DNA from: Bacillota bacterium
Lineage (GTDB): Bacteria > Bacillota > Clostridia > Oscillospirales > Ruminococcaceae
DNA: 64,000 nt
Assembly: GCA_023443315.1 (NCBI GenBank)
Contig: JAEZVA010000044.1
Location: 18,615 to 82,614, forward strand
Direction of reading: 5' to 3'
Under the pieces are notes generated by a model. It searched no databases. It was not told where the DNA came from and was given only the letters and a program-made list of their open reading frames with translations. Each line of letters opens with the position of its first letter. Position 1 is the first letter of the stretch. The position numbers and the translations under genes are program-made. Positions 51,891-60,855 of the stretch are shown piece by piece.

Positions 51891-52654
51891 ATCCTTCTCT
51901 TCGCAAAACCGTTATTGCAGGAAACTGGAAGATGAATAAAACCCGCGCCGAGGCTAAGACCCTGCTTGCAGAGATTGCGCCTGTTGTAAAGGATGCTGTT
52001 TGTGACGTAGTTGTATGCGTGCCCTACACAAACCTTGAAACCGCGCTGGAGGCGACTAAGGGAACCAACGTAAAGGTCGGCGCGCAGAACTGCCATTGGG
52101 CAAAGAGCGGCGCGTTTACCGCGGAGATCTCCGCGGATATGCTTGCCGAGATGGGCGTACAATATGTTATTATCGGGCATTCCGAGCGTCGCCAGTATTT
52201 TGGCGAGACCGATGTGACCGTAAACATGCGTGTTCGCGCGGCGCTAGATGCCGGGCTTACCGTAATTCTGTGCGTGGGCGAGCTGCTCGAGCAGCGCGAG
52301 CAGGGCATTACCAGCGAGGTTGTTGCGCTGCAGACCAAGGTTGCGCTGGGCGGCGTGAGCGAGTCGGAGCTGAAAAACATCATCATCGCCTACGAGCCGG
52401 TATGGGCAATTGGCACCGGCAGAACTGCGACCTCCGAGCAGGCAAACGAAGTAAACCACACCATCCGTCAGGTTATCGCCTCCCTGTATGGCAAGAATGC
52501 GGCAGACGCGCTCACCGTGCAGTACGGCGGCTCGATGAATGCGGCTAACGCAAAGGAGCTGCTTGGTATGGAGGATGTGGACGGCGGACTAATCGGCGGC
52601 GCATCGCTCAAAGCAGAAGATTTTGCCACCATAATTGCTGCCGCAAAGCAGTAA
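51887..52654 (+). CDS. tpiA: Triosephosphate isomerase
   Basis: 255 residues. GNWKMNKTRAEAKTLLAEIA with the active-site Lys, VGAQNCHWAKSGAFTAEIS, VIIGHSERRQYFGETD with the catalytic His, IIAYEPVWAIGTGRTATSEQ with the catalytic Glu, and VQYGGSMNAAN. Interconverts DHAP and glyceraldehyde-3-phosphate. AAAGGAGAAATTACACT precedes ATG inside the acyltransferase gene. Confidence 0.97.
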   Translation: MNPSLRKTVIAGNWKMNKTRAEAKTLLAEIAPVVKDAVCDVVVCVPYTNLETALEATKGTNVKVGAQNCHWAKSGAFTAEISADMLAEMGVQYVIIGHSERRQYFGETDVTVNMRVRAALDAGLTVILCVGELLEQREQGITSEVVALQTKVALGGVSESELKNIIIAYEPVWAIGTGRTATSEQANEVNHTIRQVIASLYGKNAADALTVQYGGSMNAANAKELLGMEDVDGGLIGGASLKAEDFATIIAAAKQ

Positions 52655-52719
52655 TAACGGCAGAGTACGGACAACACACGCACCCTCACGTACGGCATAT
52701 CAGGAAAGGGATGAAACGG

Positions 52720-54237
52720 ATGAAAAAACCACTGGCTTTAATTATTCTCGACGGCTTTGGCATTAACAACAGCGATTACGGCAACGCCATCCATTCGGCG
52801 AAAAAGCCTTATATCAATAACATGCTTGCTAATAATCCCGTAACGCAGATCGGTGCTTCGGGCATGGATGTGGGTCTGCCCGACGGACAGATGGGCAACA
52901 GCGAGGTTGGGCATACCAACATCGGCGCGGGGCGTATTGTGTACCAGGAGCTTACCCGCATTACAAAATCGATTGCCGACGGAGACTTTTATGAAAACGA
53001 GGCGTTAATCGCCGCGTGTAAGAACAGCAAGCAAAACGGCTCGGCACTGCACCTAATCGGTCTTGTTTCGGACGGCGGCGTGCACAGCCACAACACCCAC
53101 CTGTATGCCCTGCTCGAGCTTGCAAAGCAGCAGGGTGTTCAGGATGTATACGTGCATTGCCTGACCGACGGACGCGATGTCCCCCCCAACTCCGGCGCGC
53201 AGTTTATTAATGAGATAGAGGCGGAGATGGCGCGCATTGGCGTAGGAAAGATTGCAACCATCATCGGTCGCTACTATGGTATGGACCGCGACAACCGCTG
53301 GGAGCGGGTAGAAAAGGCATACGCTGCCATTGCGTACGGCGAGGGTGTGGTAAACCACAACGCCGTAGATGCCGTCAACCGCTCGTACTCCGACGGTATT
53401 ACCGACGAGTTTATTGCCCCCGTTGTGGTGACCGAGGGCGCACAGCTTAAAAGCGAAGACAGCGTCATCTTCTTTAATTTCCGCCCCGACCGCGCGCGTG
53501 AGATTGCAAGAACCATCGTCGATCCCGACTTTACGGGCTTTGAGCGCAAAACAGGTTTCTTAAAGCCCTACTTTGTGTGCATGACCCAGTACGATAAGAC
53601 CATGCCCAACGTCACCGTAGCGTTCTCTCCCCAGTCGCTTGCCAACACCTTCGGCGAGTACCTTTCGCAAAATGGCATCTCGCAGCTGCGTATTGCCGAG
53701 ACCGAGAAGTACCCCCACGTCACCTTCTTCTTTAACGGCGGCGTAGAGACGGTGTACGAAGGCGAAAACCGCGTGTTAATCCCTTCGCCCAAGGTTGCCA
53801 CCTACGATATGCAGCCCGAGATGAGCGCGTATCTTGTGACCGACGCGGTGGTGGAGCGCATTGAAAAAGGGCTTGACGATGTGATTATCCTTAACTATGC
53901 AAACTGCGACATGGTCGGGCACACCGGCGTATTTGACGCAGCGGTGAAGGCGGTAGAGGCGGTAAACGCCTGCCTTGCACGCACGGTGGAAGCGATTCTC
54001 GCCAAGGGCGGCATTGCACTGATTACCGCAGACCACGGCAACGCCGACCAGATGTACGAGCCGGACGGTTCGCCGTTTACCGCGCACACTACGAACCCCG
54101 TACCGTTTGCGGTGGTAGGGCTTGACTGCAAGCTGCGCTCGGGCGGCAGACTCTGCGATATCGCACCGACGATGCTCGACATCCTCGGTCTTAAAAAACC
54201 TGCAGAGATGACCGGTGAGTCGCTGATAGAAAAATAA
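52720..54237 (+). CDS. gpmI: 2,3-bisphosphoglycerate-independent phosphoglycerate mutase
   Basis: 505 residues from the second ATG (MKKPLALIIL; AGGAAAGGG 9 nt upstream), as the first ATG abuts the RBS. Alkaline-phosphatase-fold manganese enzyme: LIILDGFGIN, MGNSEVGHTNIGAGR with the Ser nucleophile region, VSDGGVHSHNTHL, ITADHGNADQMY and TAHTTNPVPF. Converts 3- to 2-phosphoglycerate. Last gene of the glycolytic run; enolase is not adjacent. Confidence 0.97.
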   Translation: MKKPLALIILDGFGINNSDYGNAIHSAKKPYINNMLANNPVTQIGASGMDVGLPDGQMGNSEVGHTNIGAGRIVYQELTRITKSIADGDFYENEALIAACKNSKQNGSALHLIGLVSDGGVHSHNTHLYALLELAKQQGVQDVYVHCLTDGRDVPPNSGAQFINEIEAEMARIGVGKIATIIGRYYGMDRDNRWERVEKAYAAIAYGEGVVNHNAVDAVNRSYSDGITDEFIAPVVVTEGAQLKSEDSVIFFNFRPDRAREIARTIVDPDFTGFERKTGFLKPYFVCMTQYDKTMPNVTVAFSPQSLANTFGEYLSQNGISQLRIAETEKYPHVTFFFNGGVETVYEGENRVLIPSPKVATYDMQPEMSAYLVTDAVVERIEKGLDDVIILNYANCDMVGHTGVFDAAVKAVEAVNACLARTVEAILAKGGIALITADHGNADQMYEPDGSPFTAHTTNPVPFAVVGLDCKLRSGGRLCDIAPTMLDILGLKKPAEMTGESLIEK

Positions 54238-54301
54238 CTACCCTCAGCTTGCACACCAGATTGTTGCAAGTATATTGTGGACAAACCGCACATATAATAA
54301 T

Positions 54302-54340
54302 ACCGAGCCACCCAAATGAGTATGGTGGCTCGGTTTCTTG
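54302..54340 (+). terminator. Terminator of the glycolytic run
   Basis: ACCGAGCCACC / GGTGGCTCGGT with an 11-nt loop and TTCTTGTTTG. Confidence 0.85.
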
Positions 54341-54406
54341 TTTGTTATGCTTAGGCTAGGCAAATATAAATAAACTGATAATTTTTAGGTTTGCCGACGG
54401 GCGCAC

Positions 54407-54435
54407 TTGTAAACGGGGCAGAATAACGGTATAAT
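54407..54435 (+). promoter_or_regulatory. Promoter of the small acidic-tail protein gene
   Basis: TTGTAA (54407-54412), 17 nt, TATAAT (54430-54435), about 65 bp upstream of the start. Confidence 0.75.
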
Positions 54436-54499
54436 AAGTACAAGTTAGTAAAAATCGGACATAATCAACACTAAAATCAGACAGGTGGAGGGAAAACAT

Positions 54500-54718
54500 A
54501 TGAAGACCAGTTCCATTTTTGCAATCATCGGCTTTGTTGTTGTGCTTGCGGGTATTGCTGCGGCAGTGTATTATTTCTTTAATAAAAGGGGCGGAATTTG
54601 CTGCTGCTCGGACGATGACGAAGATGTAATCATTGTAGACAGCACCGACGATCTCGGCGATTTTACCGATGTCAGTGACTCCATCTCGGATTCTGACTCG
54701 GGTTCGGATGAGCAATAA
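54500..54718 (+). CDS. Small membrane protein with Cys cluster and acidic tail
   Basis: 72 residues from ATG with GGTGGAGGG upstream. One membrane helix (IFAIIGFVVVLAGIAAAVYY), a short basic turn, a CCC cluster (GGICCCSDDDED) and a Ser/Asp-rich tail (VSDSISDSDSGSDEQ). The three adjacent cysteines next to the membrane could be lipidated or bind metal. No family recognised. It has its own promoter and terminator. Confidence 0.7.
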   Translation: MKTSSIFAIIGFVVVLAGIAAAVYYFFNKRGGICCCSDDDEDVIIVDSTDDLGDFTDVSDSISDSDSGSDEQ

Positions 54719-54750
54719 GCGCACGGGGCGCTTACGGCAGACCAAAAACG

Positions 54751-54796
54751 GGCTGTGATATCCCCTTTTGTTTAAGGGGGATATGGCAGCCTTTTG
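54751..54796 (+). terminator. Terminator after the small acidic-tail protein gene
   Basis: GGCTG-TG-ATATCCCC..GGGGGATAT-GG-CAGCC followed by TTTTGTGTTT. Confidence 0.85.
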
Positions 54797-54870
54797 TGTT
54801 TATCCTTATAATGCAACTATTTTTATGGCTCTCTTTAGAGACGGCCGGAAAGGCAAAGACATAACTGCTT

Positions 54871-56139
54871 ATGATGTATGAAAACCTTGAAAAACCCCAG
54901 CGTGCCGCCCTTGCTGCGCTTGATACCGGAGAATACGATGTAGAGGTGTCACTTGCCGAGCTATCCGAGCTTGCCAAAACGGCGGGCGCCAAGGTGCTCG
55001 TGAGCATTGTACAAAAGCGCGACGCGCCCGACAAAGCGACCTGCCTTGGAACAGGTAGGCTCAAAGAGCTTGCGGATTACTGCAAGGAAAACGAGGCAGA
55101 CCTTGTGATTTTTGACCGTGAGCTTTCCGCAACCCAAATTCGCAATATCGAGGAGATTGTGGCGGTGCGTGTTATTGACCGCACCATGCTAATCCTTGAC
55201 ATCTTTGCTCAGCGCGCGGTCTCTAGCGAGGGTAAGCTTCAGGTGGAGCTTGCGCAGATGCGCTACCGCCTGCCACGACTGGCGGGGCTTGGCACAGAGC
55301 TGTCGCGTCTGGGCGGCGGCATCGGCACGCGCGGTCCGGGCGAATCAAAGCTGGAGAGCGACCGCAGGCACATCCGCAGGCGAATTACCGCGCTGGAGGA
55401 AGAGCTAAAGGAGCTTGCCCGCAAGCGGCAGGACCTACGCAAGCGCAGAAAGAAAAACGGCGTGCTCACCGCCGCCATAGTCGGCTATACCAATGTGGGC
55501 AAATCAACGCTGCTCAACACCCTGACCGACGCGGGGGTGCTGGCGGAGGATAAGCTGTTTGCCACCCTTGACCCGACGGCGCGCGCCATTAAACTGCACG
55601 ACGGCAGAACGGTGGTGCTCATCGATACGGTTGGGCTAATTCGCCGTCTGCCGCATATGCTCGTGGAGGCATTTCACTCCACACTTGAGGAAGCAGCGGG
55701 CGCGGATGTGATACTAAACGTGCGTGACGCAACCAGCGAGGAGGCGTTCTCGCAGCTTGAGGTTACAAAGGAGCTGCTCAGCGAGCTGGGCGCTTCGGAT
55801 ATTCCGATTTTGACCGTGTGCAACAAGTGCGACGAGGTATACGATGTGCTGCCCGAGCCCCAGGGGGGTAAGGTGTACATCTCGGCTAAAACGGGGCAGG
55901 GTCTCGATGTGATGCTGCTAGAGATGGCGAAGATTCTGCGTGAGACCACCCGACGCATGCGGCTGATACTGCCCTACGCAGAGGCGGCACTTGCCGCGCA
56001 GGTGCGCGATGAAGGCAAGCTGCTTGAGGAACAGTACACCGAAAACGGGCTGTTTCTCGACGCCATCATCGACACCGAGACGCGCCTGTACCGCACCCTT
56101 GCCCCATATGAGCAGGCGGATGCTGCGCCACAGGAGTAA
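54871..56139 (+). CDS. hflX: GTPase HflX
   Basis: 422 residues. The N-terminal HflX domain (about 30-180) has LGTGRLKELADYC and the GIGTRGPGESKLESDRR loop. The GTPase domain has G1 GYTNVGKSTLLN, G2/G3 FATLDPTARAI and DTVGLIRRLPH, G4 NKCD and G5 ISAKTG. HflX binds the ribosome and splits stalled or heat-damaged 70S particles. RBS GGAAAGG is distant from the first ATG; the second ATG one codon on is equivalent. Confidence 0.95.
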   Translation: MMYENLEKPQRAALAALDTGEYDVEVSLAELSELAKTAGAKVLVSIVQKRDAPDKATCLGTGRLKELADYCKENEADLVIFDRELSATQIRNIEEIVAVRVIDRTMLILDIFAQRAVSSEGKLQVELAQMRYRLPRLAGLGTELSRLGGGIGTRGPGESKLESDRRHIRRRITALEEELKELARKRQDLRKRRKKNGVLTAAIVGYTNVGKSTLLNTLTDAGVLAEDKLFATLDPTARAIKLHDGRTVVLIDTVGLIRRLPHMLVEAFHSTLEEAAGADVILNVRDATSEEAFSQLEVTKELLSELGASDIPILTVCNKCDEVYDVLPEPQGGKVYISAKTGQGLDVMLLEMAKILRETTRRMRLILPYAEAALAAQVRDEGKLLEEQYTENGLFLDAIIDTETRLYRTLAPYEQADAAPQE

Positions 56140-56183
56140 ACACAGACCGGATGCTGCGCTATATTTAACAGGGGGAATACAGC

Positions 56184-56684
56184 ATGCTAGACATCATACT
56201 ATCCCGCAGAAGCATACGACGCTATACCGCCCAGCCTGTAGCCCCCGCGCTAATAGAGCAGATTCTGCGCGCGGGCATGGCGGCACCGAGTGCGCGTAAC
56301 GGTCAGCCGTGGCATTTTGTAGTGGTAACCGACCGCGCGATGCTCGACGCCATACCGACCATACACCCCTACGCGGGTATGGTGCGCGAGGCGGCGTTTG
56401 CCATCGTGGTGTGCGGAGAAAACGTGGGTGAAGTAGAGGGCTACTGGGTACAGGACTGCTCCGCCGCCACCGAAAATATGCTGCTTGCGGCGCACTGTCT
56501 GGGACTTGGCGGGGTATGGCTGGGTGTTTACCCGCGCCCCGAGCGCGTGGAGCCTGTTAAAACGCTGTTTGCCCTGCCCGAGCATATCTCGCCCTTGTGT
56601 ATTCTGCCGTTTGGCTACCCCGCGGAGCACAAGGAGCCGTCAAACCGATATGACCCAACGCGCGTGCACCAAAACCGTTGGTAG
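56184..56684 (+). CDS. Nitroreductase-family flavoprotein
   Basis: 166 residues, short form. Opens ILSRRSIRRYTAQPV, with AAPSARNGQPWHFVVV (FMN-binding), and ends in FGYPAEHKEPSNRYDPTRVH, a signature of small clostridial nitroreductases. Likely an FMN-dependent NAD(P)H oxidoreductase; substrate unknown. AGGGGGAATACAGC precedes ATG, 44 bp after hflX, probably cotranscribed. Confidence 0.92.
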   Translation: MLDIILSRRSIRRYTAQPVAPALIEQILRAGMAAPSARNGQPWHFVVVTDRAMLDAIPTIHPYAGMVREAAFAIVVCGENVGEVEGYWVQDCSAATENMLLAAHCLGLGGVWLGVYPRPERVEPVKTLFALPEHISPLCILPFGYPAEHKEPSNRYDPTRVHQNRW

Positions 56685-56729
56685 ACAACAGCCCACAGAT
56701 TAAATATTGATACAAGTAAATATAACCGC

Positions 56730-56775
56730 AAAGCGGGAGTTCCCATGGCACAACCATGGTAACTCCCGCTTTTTG
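56730..56775 (+). terminator. Terminator of the hflX-nitroreductase unit
   Basis: AAAGCGGGAGTT-C-CCATGG..CCATGG-T-AACTCCCGCTTT followed by TTG, between convergent genes. Confidence 0.85.
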
Positions 56776-56802
56776 AATGATTGATGGTGTTTTTCGCGAC
56801 GG

Positions 56803-57726
56803 CTAACCTTTGAGCGCCTGCACCGCCTTTTCGAGCGATGCGGTGTCCTCAATGTTGTACGCAGCGCTGCCGCGAAGCGTTTTCTTTACAAAGCCGGTGA
56901 GCGTCTTGCCGGGGCCTAGCTCCAGATACGCGTCGATGCCGTCTGCTGCCATCGCACTAAGCTCGTCGGTAAAGCGCACGGGGGAGACGAGGTGTGCGGT
57001 AAGGTATGCGGAAAGGTCGCCAAGCTCAGCCACGCGCGCCCCCGTCACATTAGAATAAAAGGCGGTCTTCGGCTGACAATAGGATAAACCGCTAAGAAAG
57101 GAAGAAAACTCCTTCGCGGCACCTTCCATCAACTTTGAATGAAACGCCGCGCTGACATTTAGGCGTATCACCCTTGCGCCCATGCCCGAGAGCGTGTCCG
57201 CTGCTGTGTGAGCGGCGGGCTCCTCACCGGCGATGACGGTCTGCGCGGTGCTGTTAAAGTTTACGGGCAGAACATAGCCGTCGGTTTGTTCGCACACGGA
57301 GGAGATCTCGTCGGCGGTGCTGCCGATTACCGCGTACATCGCGCCGCCCGCGGTATCCGCCGCACTTTGCATCGCCCGTGCGCGCACGTCGATGATGCGA
57401 AAGCCGGTTTTTGCGTCAAACACGCCGCATGCCGTTAGTGCCGCGTATTCGCCTAGCGAATGCCCCGCACAGGCGGAAGGCGCAATGCCGTGTTCCTGCG
57501 CCGCCGCAAGAGACGCAAGCGACATCGCATAGATTAGTGGCTGCGCCACGGCGGTTCTTGCAATCTCAGCCTCGCTTCCTTCAAACGATAACGCTGCAAG
57601 GTCGTAGCCCAGCACCTCGTTTGCGGTTTTGTACAGCGCGCGTACGCTGGGGTACGCGTCATACAGGTCGCGTCCCATGCCGGGGTACTGCGCGCCCTGA
57701 CCCGAGAACAAAAAGGCAATTTTCAT
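56803..57726 (-). CDS. fabD: Malonyl-CoA:ACP transacylase
   Basis: 307 residues. FLFSGQGAQYPGMGRDLYD opens the protein, the nucleophile is in CAGHSLGEYAALTACG (GHSLG), and VSAAFHSKLMEGA holds the catalytic His. It loads malonate onto acyl carrier protein. Unlike the usual clostridial order, where fabD sits inside the fab operon, here it is on the opposite strand, divergent from fabH and separated by 352 bp. AAGGAGTTATAACT precedes ATG. A GGGTATCAT motif at 57751-57759 also occurs in the fabH promoter. Confidence 0.96.
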   Translation of the reverse strand: MKIAFLFSGQGAQYPGMGRDLYDAYPSVRALYKTANEVLGYDLAALSFEGSEAEIARTAVAQPLIYAMSLASLAAAQEHGIAPSACAGHSLGEYAALTACGVFDAKTGFRIIDVRARAMQSAADTAGGAMYAVIGSTADEISSVCEQTDGYVLPVNFNSTAQTVIAGEEPAAHTAADTLSGMGARVIRLNVSAAFHSKLMEGAAKEFSSFLSGLSYCQPKTAFYSNVTGARVAELGDLSAYLTAHLVSPVRFTDELSAMAADGIDAYLELGPGKTLTGFVKKTLRGSAAYNIEDTASLEKAVQALKG

Positions 57727-57750
57727 AGTTATAACTCCTTAATACTAGAG

Positions 57751-57759
57751 ATGATACCC
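57751..57759 (-). promoter_or_regulatory. Possible operator in the fabD leader
   Basis: GGGTATCAT on the minus strand, 25 bp upstream of fabD, the same 9 nt as at 57885-57893 in the fabH promoter region. Confidence 0.4.
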
Positions 57760-57853
57760 AAGTTAAATGAATAAAATATTAACTTATTGAACAAAAAATG
57801 AACTAAGTGTCGAAAAGTTATGAATTGCAGCCGGTAGTTTAACAGTTCATTCA

Positions 57854-57893
57854 TTGACTTTGCGGGGTATCCTCACTAAAATTGGGGTATCAT
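57854..57893 (+). promoter_or_regulatory. Promoter of the fab operon with GGGGTATC direct repeats
   Basis: TTGACT (57854-57859), 17 nt, TAAAAT (57877-57882). GGGGTATC occurs in the spacer (57864-57871) and again just after the -10 (57884-57891), exactly 20 bp apart, on one face of the helix. This is a typical repressor-site layout. It matches neither the FapR nor the FabT consensus. The rest of 57760-58078 shows only a weak 54-codon ORF. Confidence 0.6.
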
Positions 57894-58078
57894 AATGGCA
57901 AAAAGCAGTGGGAATGGTTTGCTTTATACCGACGCAACCACGCAGTTGCGGCGGCTTCGTAAACGTTATAACACAGATTGCACCCCGCTGGCAAGCAAAA
58001 AAATAGCGCGGATTCATTTTGAGCAGATACCCATCACCTACGCCAAAACGGATCCTTAATCAGGAAGGAAGCTCGCTT

Positions 58079-59080
58079 ATGATAAACAACTGCGGCATAC
58101 GCATTCTGGGTACGGGAAGCTTTACCCCCTCAATCACGGTGCACAACGAAGACTTTACCCGCATTGTGGACACCTCGGACGAATGGATAACCAAACGAAC
58201 CGGAATGCAGACCAGATATCTATCGGCAGGCGAGCCCACTTGGTATCTCGGGGTACAGGCGGCCAAGGCGGCGCTTCGGGATGCAAAGCTAGATGCACAG
58301 GCCATCGACCTCGTGCTGTTCACCACGGTTACCCCCGATTTCTACACCCCTTCAATGTCCTGCATCGCTGCCAGAGAGCTTGGCATAAAGGATGCGGCAT
58401 GCACCGACCTAAACAGCGCCTGCACCGGCTTTATCTATGCACTGGATGTCGCTTGGCGTTACCTTTCCACAGGCGGTGCCCAAAACGTGCTCATTATCTC
58501 GTCAGAGAGGCTTTCCGCAATTACCGACTACACCGACCGCGCCACCTGCGTATTGTTTGGCGACGGGGCGGGGGCGTGTGTGGTAACCAAACACAGCTCA
58601 TTATTCTCCTCCTTTCTTTCTTCCGACAGCGCGGGGGCAAACCTTTTGTTTGCCCGTGCGCGTCGGCAGAGCCATCCGTTTTGCAATGAGCACAACGAGG
58701 TAGCGATACCCGATGGCTTTGGCGACAAGCCCGAAAAGTTTTGTATGGATGGCAAGGAGGTCTATAAATTCGCAACCCGTGTGATGCCCGAATCGGTGGA
58801 AACGGTATGCGCAAACGCAAATCTTACAGTAGACCAGCTTGACATGATTGTGCCGCATCAGGCGAACATCCGCATTGTAGAAACGGCGGCGCAAAAGCTG
58901 AATATTCAAAGGGAAAAGATCTTTTGCAACGTCGAGAAGTACGGCAATACCTCAAGTGCCAGCATCCCCATCGCGCTGGATGAACTAAACCGCGATGGCA
59001 GGCTAAAGCGCGGCGACCGCGTTTGTGCCGTCGGCTTTGGCGGTGGGCTTACCTACGGTGCTGCACTATTTGAGTGGTAA
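58079..59080 (+). CDS. fabH: 3-oxoacyl-ACP synthase III
   Basis: 333 residues from the ATG of MINNCGIRILG (AGGAAGGA 9 nt upstream), not the in-frame start 60 bp earlier. Catalytic Cys in DLNSACTGFIYALD, His in MIVPHQANIRI, Asn in EKYGNTSSASIPIAL. Condenses acetyl-CoA with malonyl-ACP to start fatty-acid synthesis. First gene of the rightward operon. A stretch around residues 180-215 (HSSLFSSFLSSDSAGANLLF) varies between FabH proteins. Confidence 0.96.
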   Translation: MINNCGIRILGTGSFTPSITVHNEDFTRIVDTSDEWITKRTGMQTRYLSAGEPTWYLGVQAAKAALRDAKLDAQAIDLVLFTTVTPDFYTPSMSCIAARELGIKDAACTDLNSACTGFIYALDVAWRYLSTGGAQNVLIISSERLSAITDYTDRATCVLFGDGAGACVVTKHSSLFSSFLSSDSAGANLLFARARRQSHPFCNEHNEVAIPDGFGDKPEKFCMDGKEVYKFATRVMPESVETVCANANLTVDQLDMIVPHQANIRIVETAAQKLNIQREKIFCNVEKYGNTSSASIPIALDELNRDGRLKRGDRVCAVGFGGGLTYGAALFEW

Positions 59081-59126
59081 TGATTTATTAAGAATATAAC
59101 GCTCCGTGAAAGGACCGGTGAACCAA

Positions 59127-60083
59127 ATGATGAAAACACAGCTAACCGAGCTTTTGGGGGTACAGTACCCCATCGTTCAGGGCGGCATGGCATGGGTGGC
59201 GGATGCAAACCTTGCGTCGGCCGTCAGCAACGCGGGCGGCTTGGGTCTTGTCGCCGCCGCAAACGCACCCGTTGAGGTAGTGCGCGAGCAGATTAGAAAA
59301 ACCAAGCAGATGACCGATAAGCCGTTTGGCGTAAACATTATGCTAATGTCCCCCTATGCCGCCGAGATTGCGCAGCTTGTCATCGACGAGGGCGTAAAGG
59401 TGGTGACCACCGGCGCGGGCAACCCCGGTAAGTACATGGAGGCATGGAAGGCGGCGGGCATCGTGGTCATCCCGGTTATCCCGTCCGTAGGGCTTGCCAA
59501 GCGCATGGAGCGCGCGGGTGCCGATGCCGTGGTTGCAGAGGGCTGTGAGTCAGGCGGGCACATCGGCGAGATGACCACCATGGCGTTGCTGCCACAGGTA
59601 TGCGACGCGGTGGACATTCCCGTAATCGCTGCGGGCGGCATTGCAGATGGGCGCGGTCTTGCGGCAGCGCTGATTTTAGGCGCGCAGGGCGCGCAGATTG
59701 GAACGGTGCTGCTTGCCACAGACGAGTGCAACATCCATCAAAACTACAAAAACATGGTGGTAGAGGCAAAGGACACCGATACCGCTGTAACGGGCAGGGC
59801 GGTCGGCAGACCGGCGCGTGCCGTGAAGAACCGCTTTACCCGCCGCATCAACGACCTAGAGAAAACGGGCGTTACGGCGGATGAGCTGGAGGAAGCGATG
59901 GTCGGCTCGCTGCGCAAGGCGGCAATGGAGGGCGACACCGAAAACGGCGCGTTTATGGCGGGGCAGATCTCGGGCATGGTGTGCGCGGTGCGTCCCGTTA
60001 AGGATGTCATCACCGGCATCTGCGACGGGGCCGAGGGGTATATCAAGCACAGTGAGGGATTGAGGGGTGTCAGCTTTGGGTAA
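59127..60083 (+). CDS. fabK: Enoyl-ACP reductase II (FMN-dependent)
   Basis: 318 residues (MMKTQLTELLGVQYPIVQGG); the exact ATG of two adjacent ones is uncertain. NPD/FabK-type barrel: GGMAWVADANLASAVSNAGG, FGVNIMLMSPYA, VAEGCESGGHIGEMTTMALL with the catalytic-His segment, and PVIAAGGIADGRGLAAALILG. Reduces enoyl-ACP and replaces FabI, making the host likely tolerant to triclosan-type inhibitors. Overlaps fabG. No acpP gene is found before it, where one is often present. Confidence 0.95.
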   Translation: MMKTQLTELLGVQYPIVQGGMAWVADANLASAVSNAGGLGLVAAANAPVEVVREQIRKTKQMTDKPFGVNIMLMSPYAAEIAQLVIDEGVKVVTTGAGNPGKYMEAWKAAGIVVIPVIPSVGLAKRMERAGADAVVAEGCESGGHIGEMTTMALLPQVCDAVDIPVIAAGGIADGRGLAAALILGAQGAQIGTVLLATDECNIHQNYKNMVVEAKDTDTAVTGRAVGRPARAVKNRFTRRINDLEKTGVTADELEEAMVGSLRKAAMEGDTENGAFMAGQISGMVCAVRPVKDVITGICDGAEGYIKHSEGLRGVSFG

Positions 60084-60819
60084 GACAGCGATGGTAACAG
60101 GCGCAAACCGCGGCATCGGTGCCGCTGTATCGGTTTATCTTGCAAGCAAGGGCTACGATATCGCGTTAATCTGCCGCTCCCAAGCAAGTGCCGAGGGCGA
60201 TGGGGAGAAGGTTGCCGGGCAGTGCAGGGCGCACGGCGTAACCGCTACGTGCTTTGTGTGTGATGTTTCTGATTTTACTGCGTGTGCCGAGACGGTAAAC
60301 GCCGTAAAGGAACACTTTGGCTCGGTGGACGTACTGGTTAACAACGCGGGTATTACGCGCGACGGACTGCTTGTGCGCATGAAGGAAGAGCAGTTTGACG
60401 AGGTGATTGCCGCAAACCTCAAGGGAGCGTTTAACATGCTGCGCCATGTGGGTGCAGTGATGATGAAGCAGAAGAGCGGACGCATCGTGAACGTATCCTC
60501 GGTGGCGGGGCTGTACGGCAACGCGGGGCAGGTGAACTACTCGGCGAGCAAGGCGGGGCTTATCGGCATGACGATGTCCGCCGCAAAGGAGCTTGCACCC
60601 AGAGGCATTACCGTAAACGCGGTGGCGCCAGGCTTTATCGAGACCGATATGACCGACGCGCTGCCCGAAAGCATAAAGGAAAAGGTGCTTACCGCAATTC
60701 CAATGGCGCGATACGGCAAGCCGGAAGAGGTCGCCTCGGTCATCGCATTCTTGGCGTCGGATGAGGCATCCTACGTGACGGGTCAGGTGCTTGCCATAGA
60801 CGGCGCACTGATGATGTAA
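60067..60819 (+). CDS. fabG: 3-oxoacyl-ACP reductase
   Basis: About 250 residues of the SDR family. TGANRGIGAAVSVYLASKG (cofactor motif), LVNNAGITRDGLLVRMKEE, the catalytic Ser in RIVNVSSVAGLYGN, Tyr and Lys in YSASKAGLIGMTM, and GYVTGQ-type ending (SYVTGQVLAIDGALMM). GTG at 60067 overlaps fabK; a TTG at 60076 has better spacing from GAGGGG and is an alternative start. Confidence 0.96.
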   Translation: MSALGKTAMVTGANRGIGAAVSVYLASKGYDIALICRSQASAEGDGEKVAGQCRAHGVTATCFVCDVSDFTACAETVNAVKEHFGSVDVLVNNAGITRDGLLVRMKEEQFDEVIAANLKGAFNMLRHVGAVMMKQKSGRIVNVSSVAGLYGNAGQVNYSASKAGLIGMTMSAAKELAPRGITVNAVAPGFIETDMTDALPESIKEKVLTAIPMARYGKPEEVASVIAFLASDEASYVTGQVLAIDGALMM

Positions 60820-60855
60820 TAAAAAACTCCACGATAAAACAAGGGGGAATCACCG

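Noticed and set aside
57895..58059. 54-codon ORF between the fab promoter and fabH (MAKSSGNGLLYTDATTQ…)
   Set aside because: Only a weak GGGG upstream, which belongs to the putative operator; no recognisable family. Could be a leader ORF, not supported enough to list.
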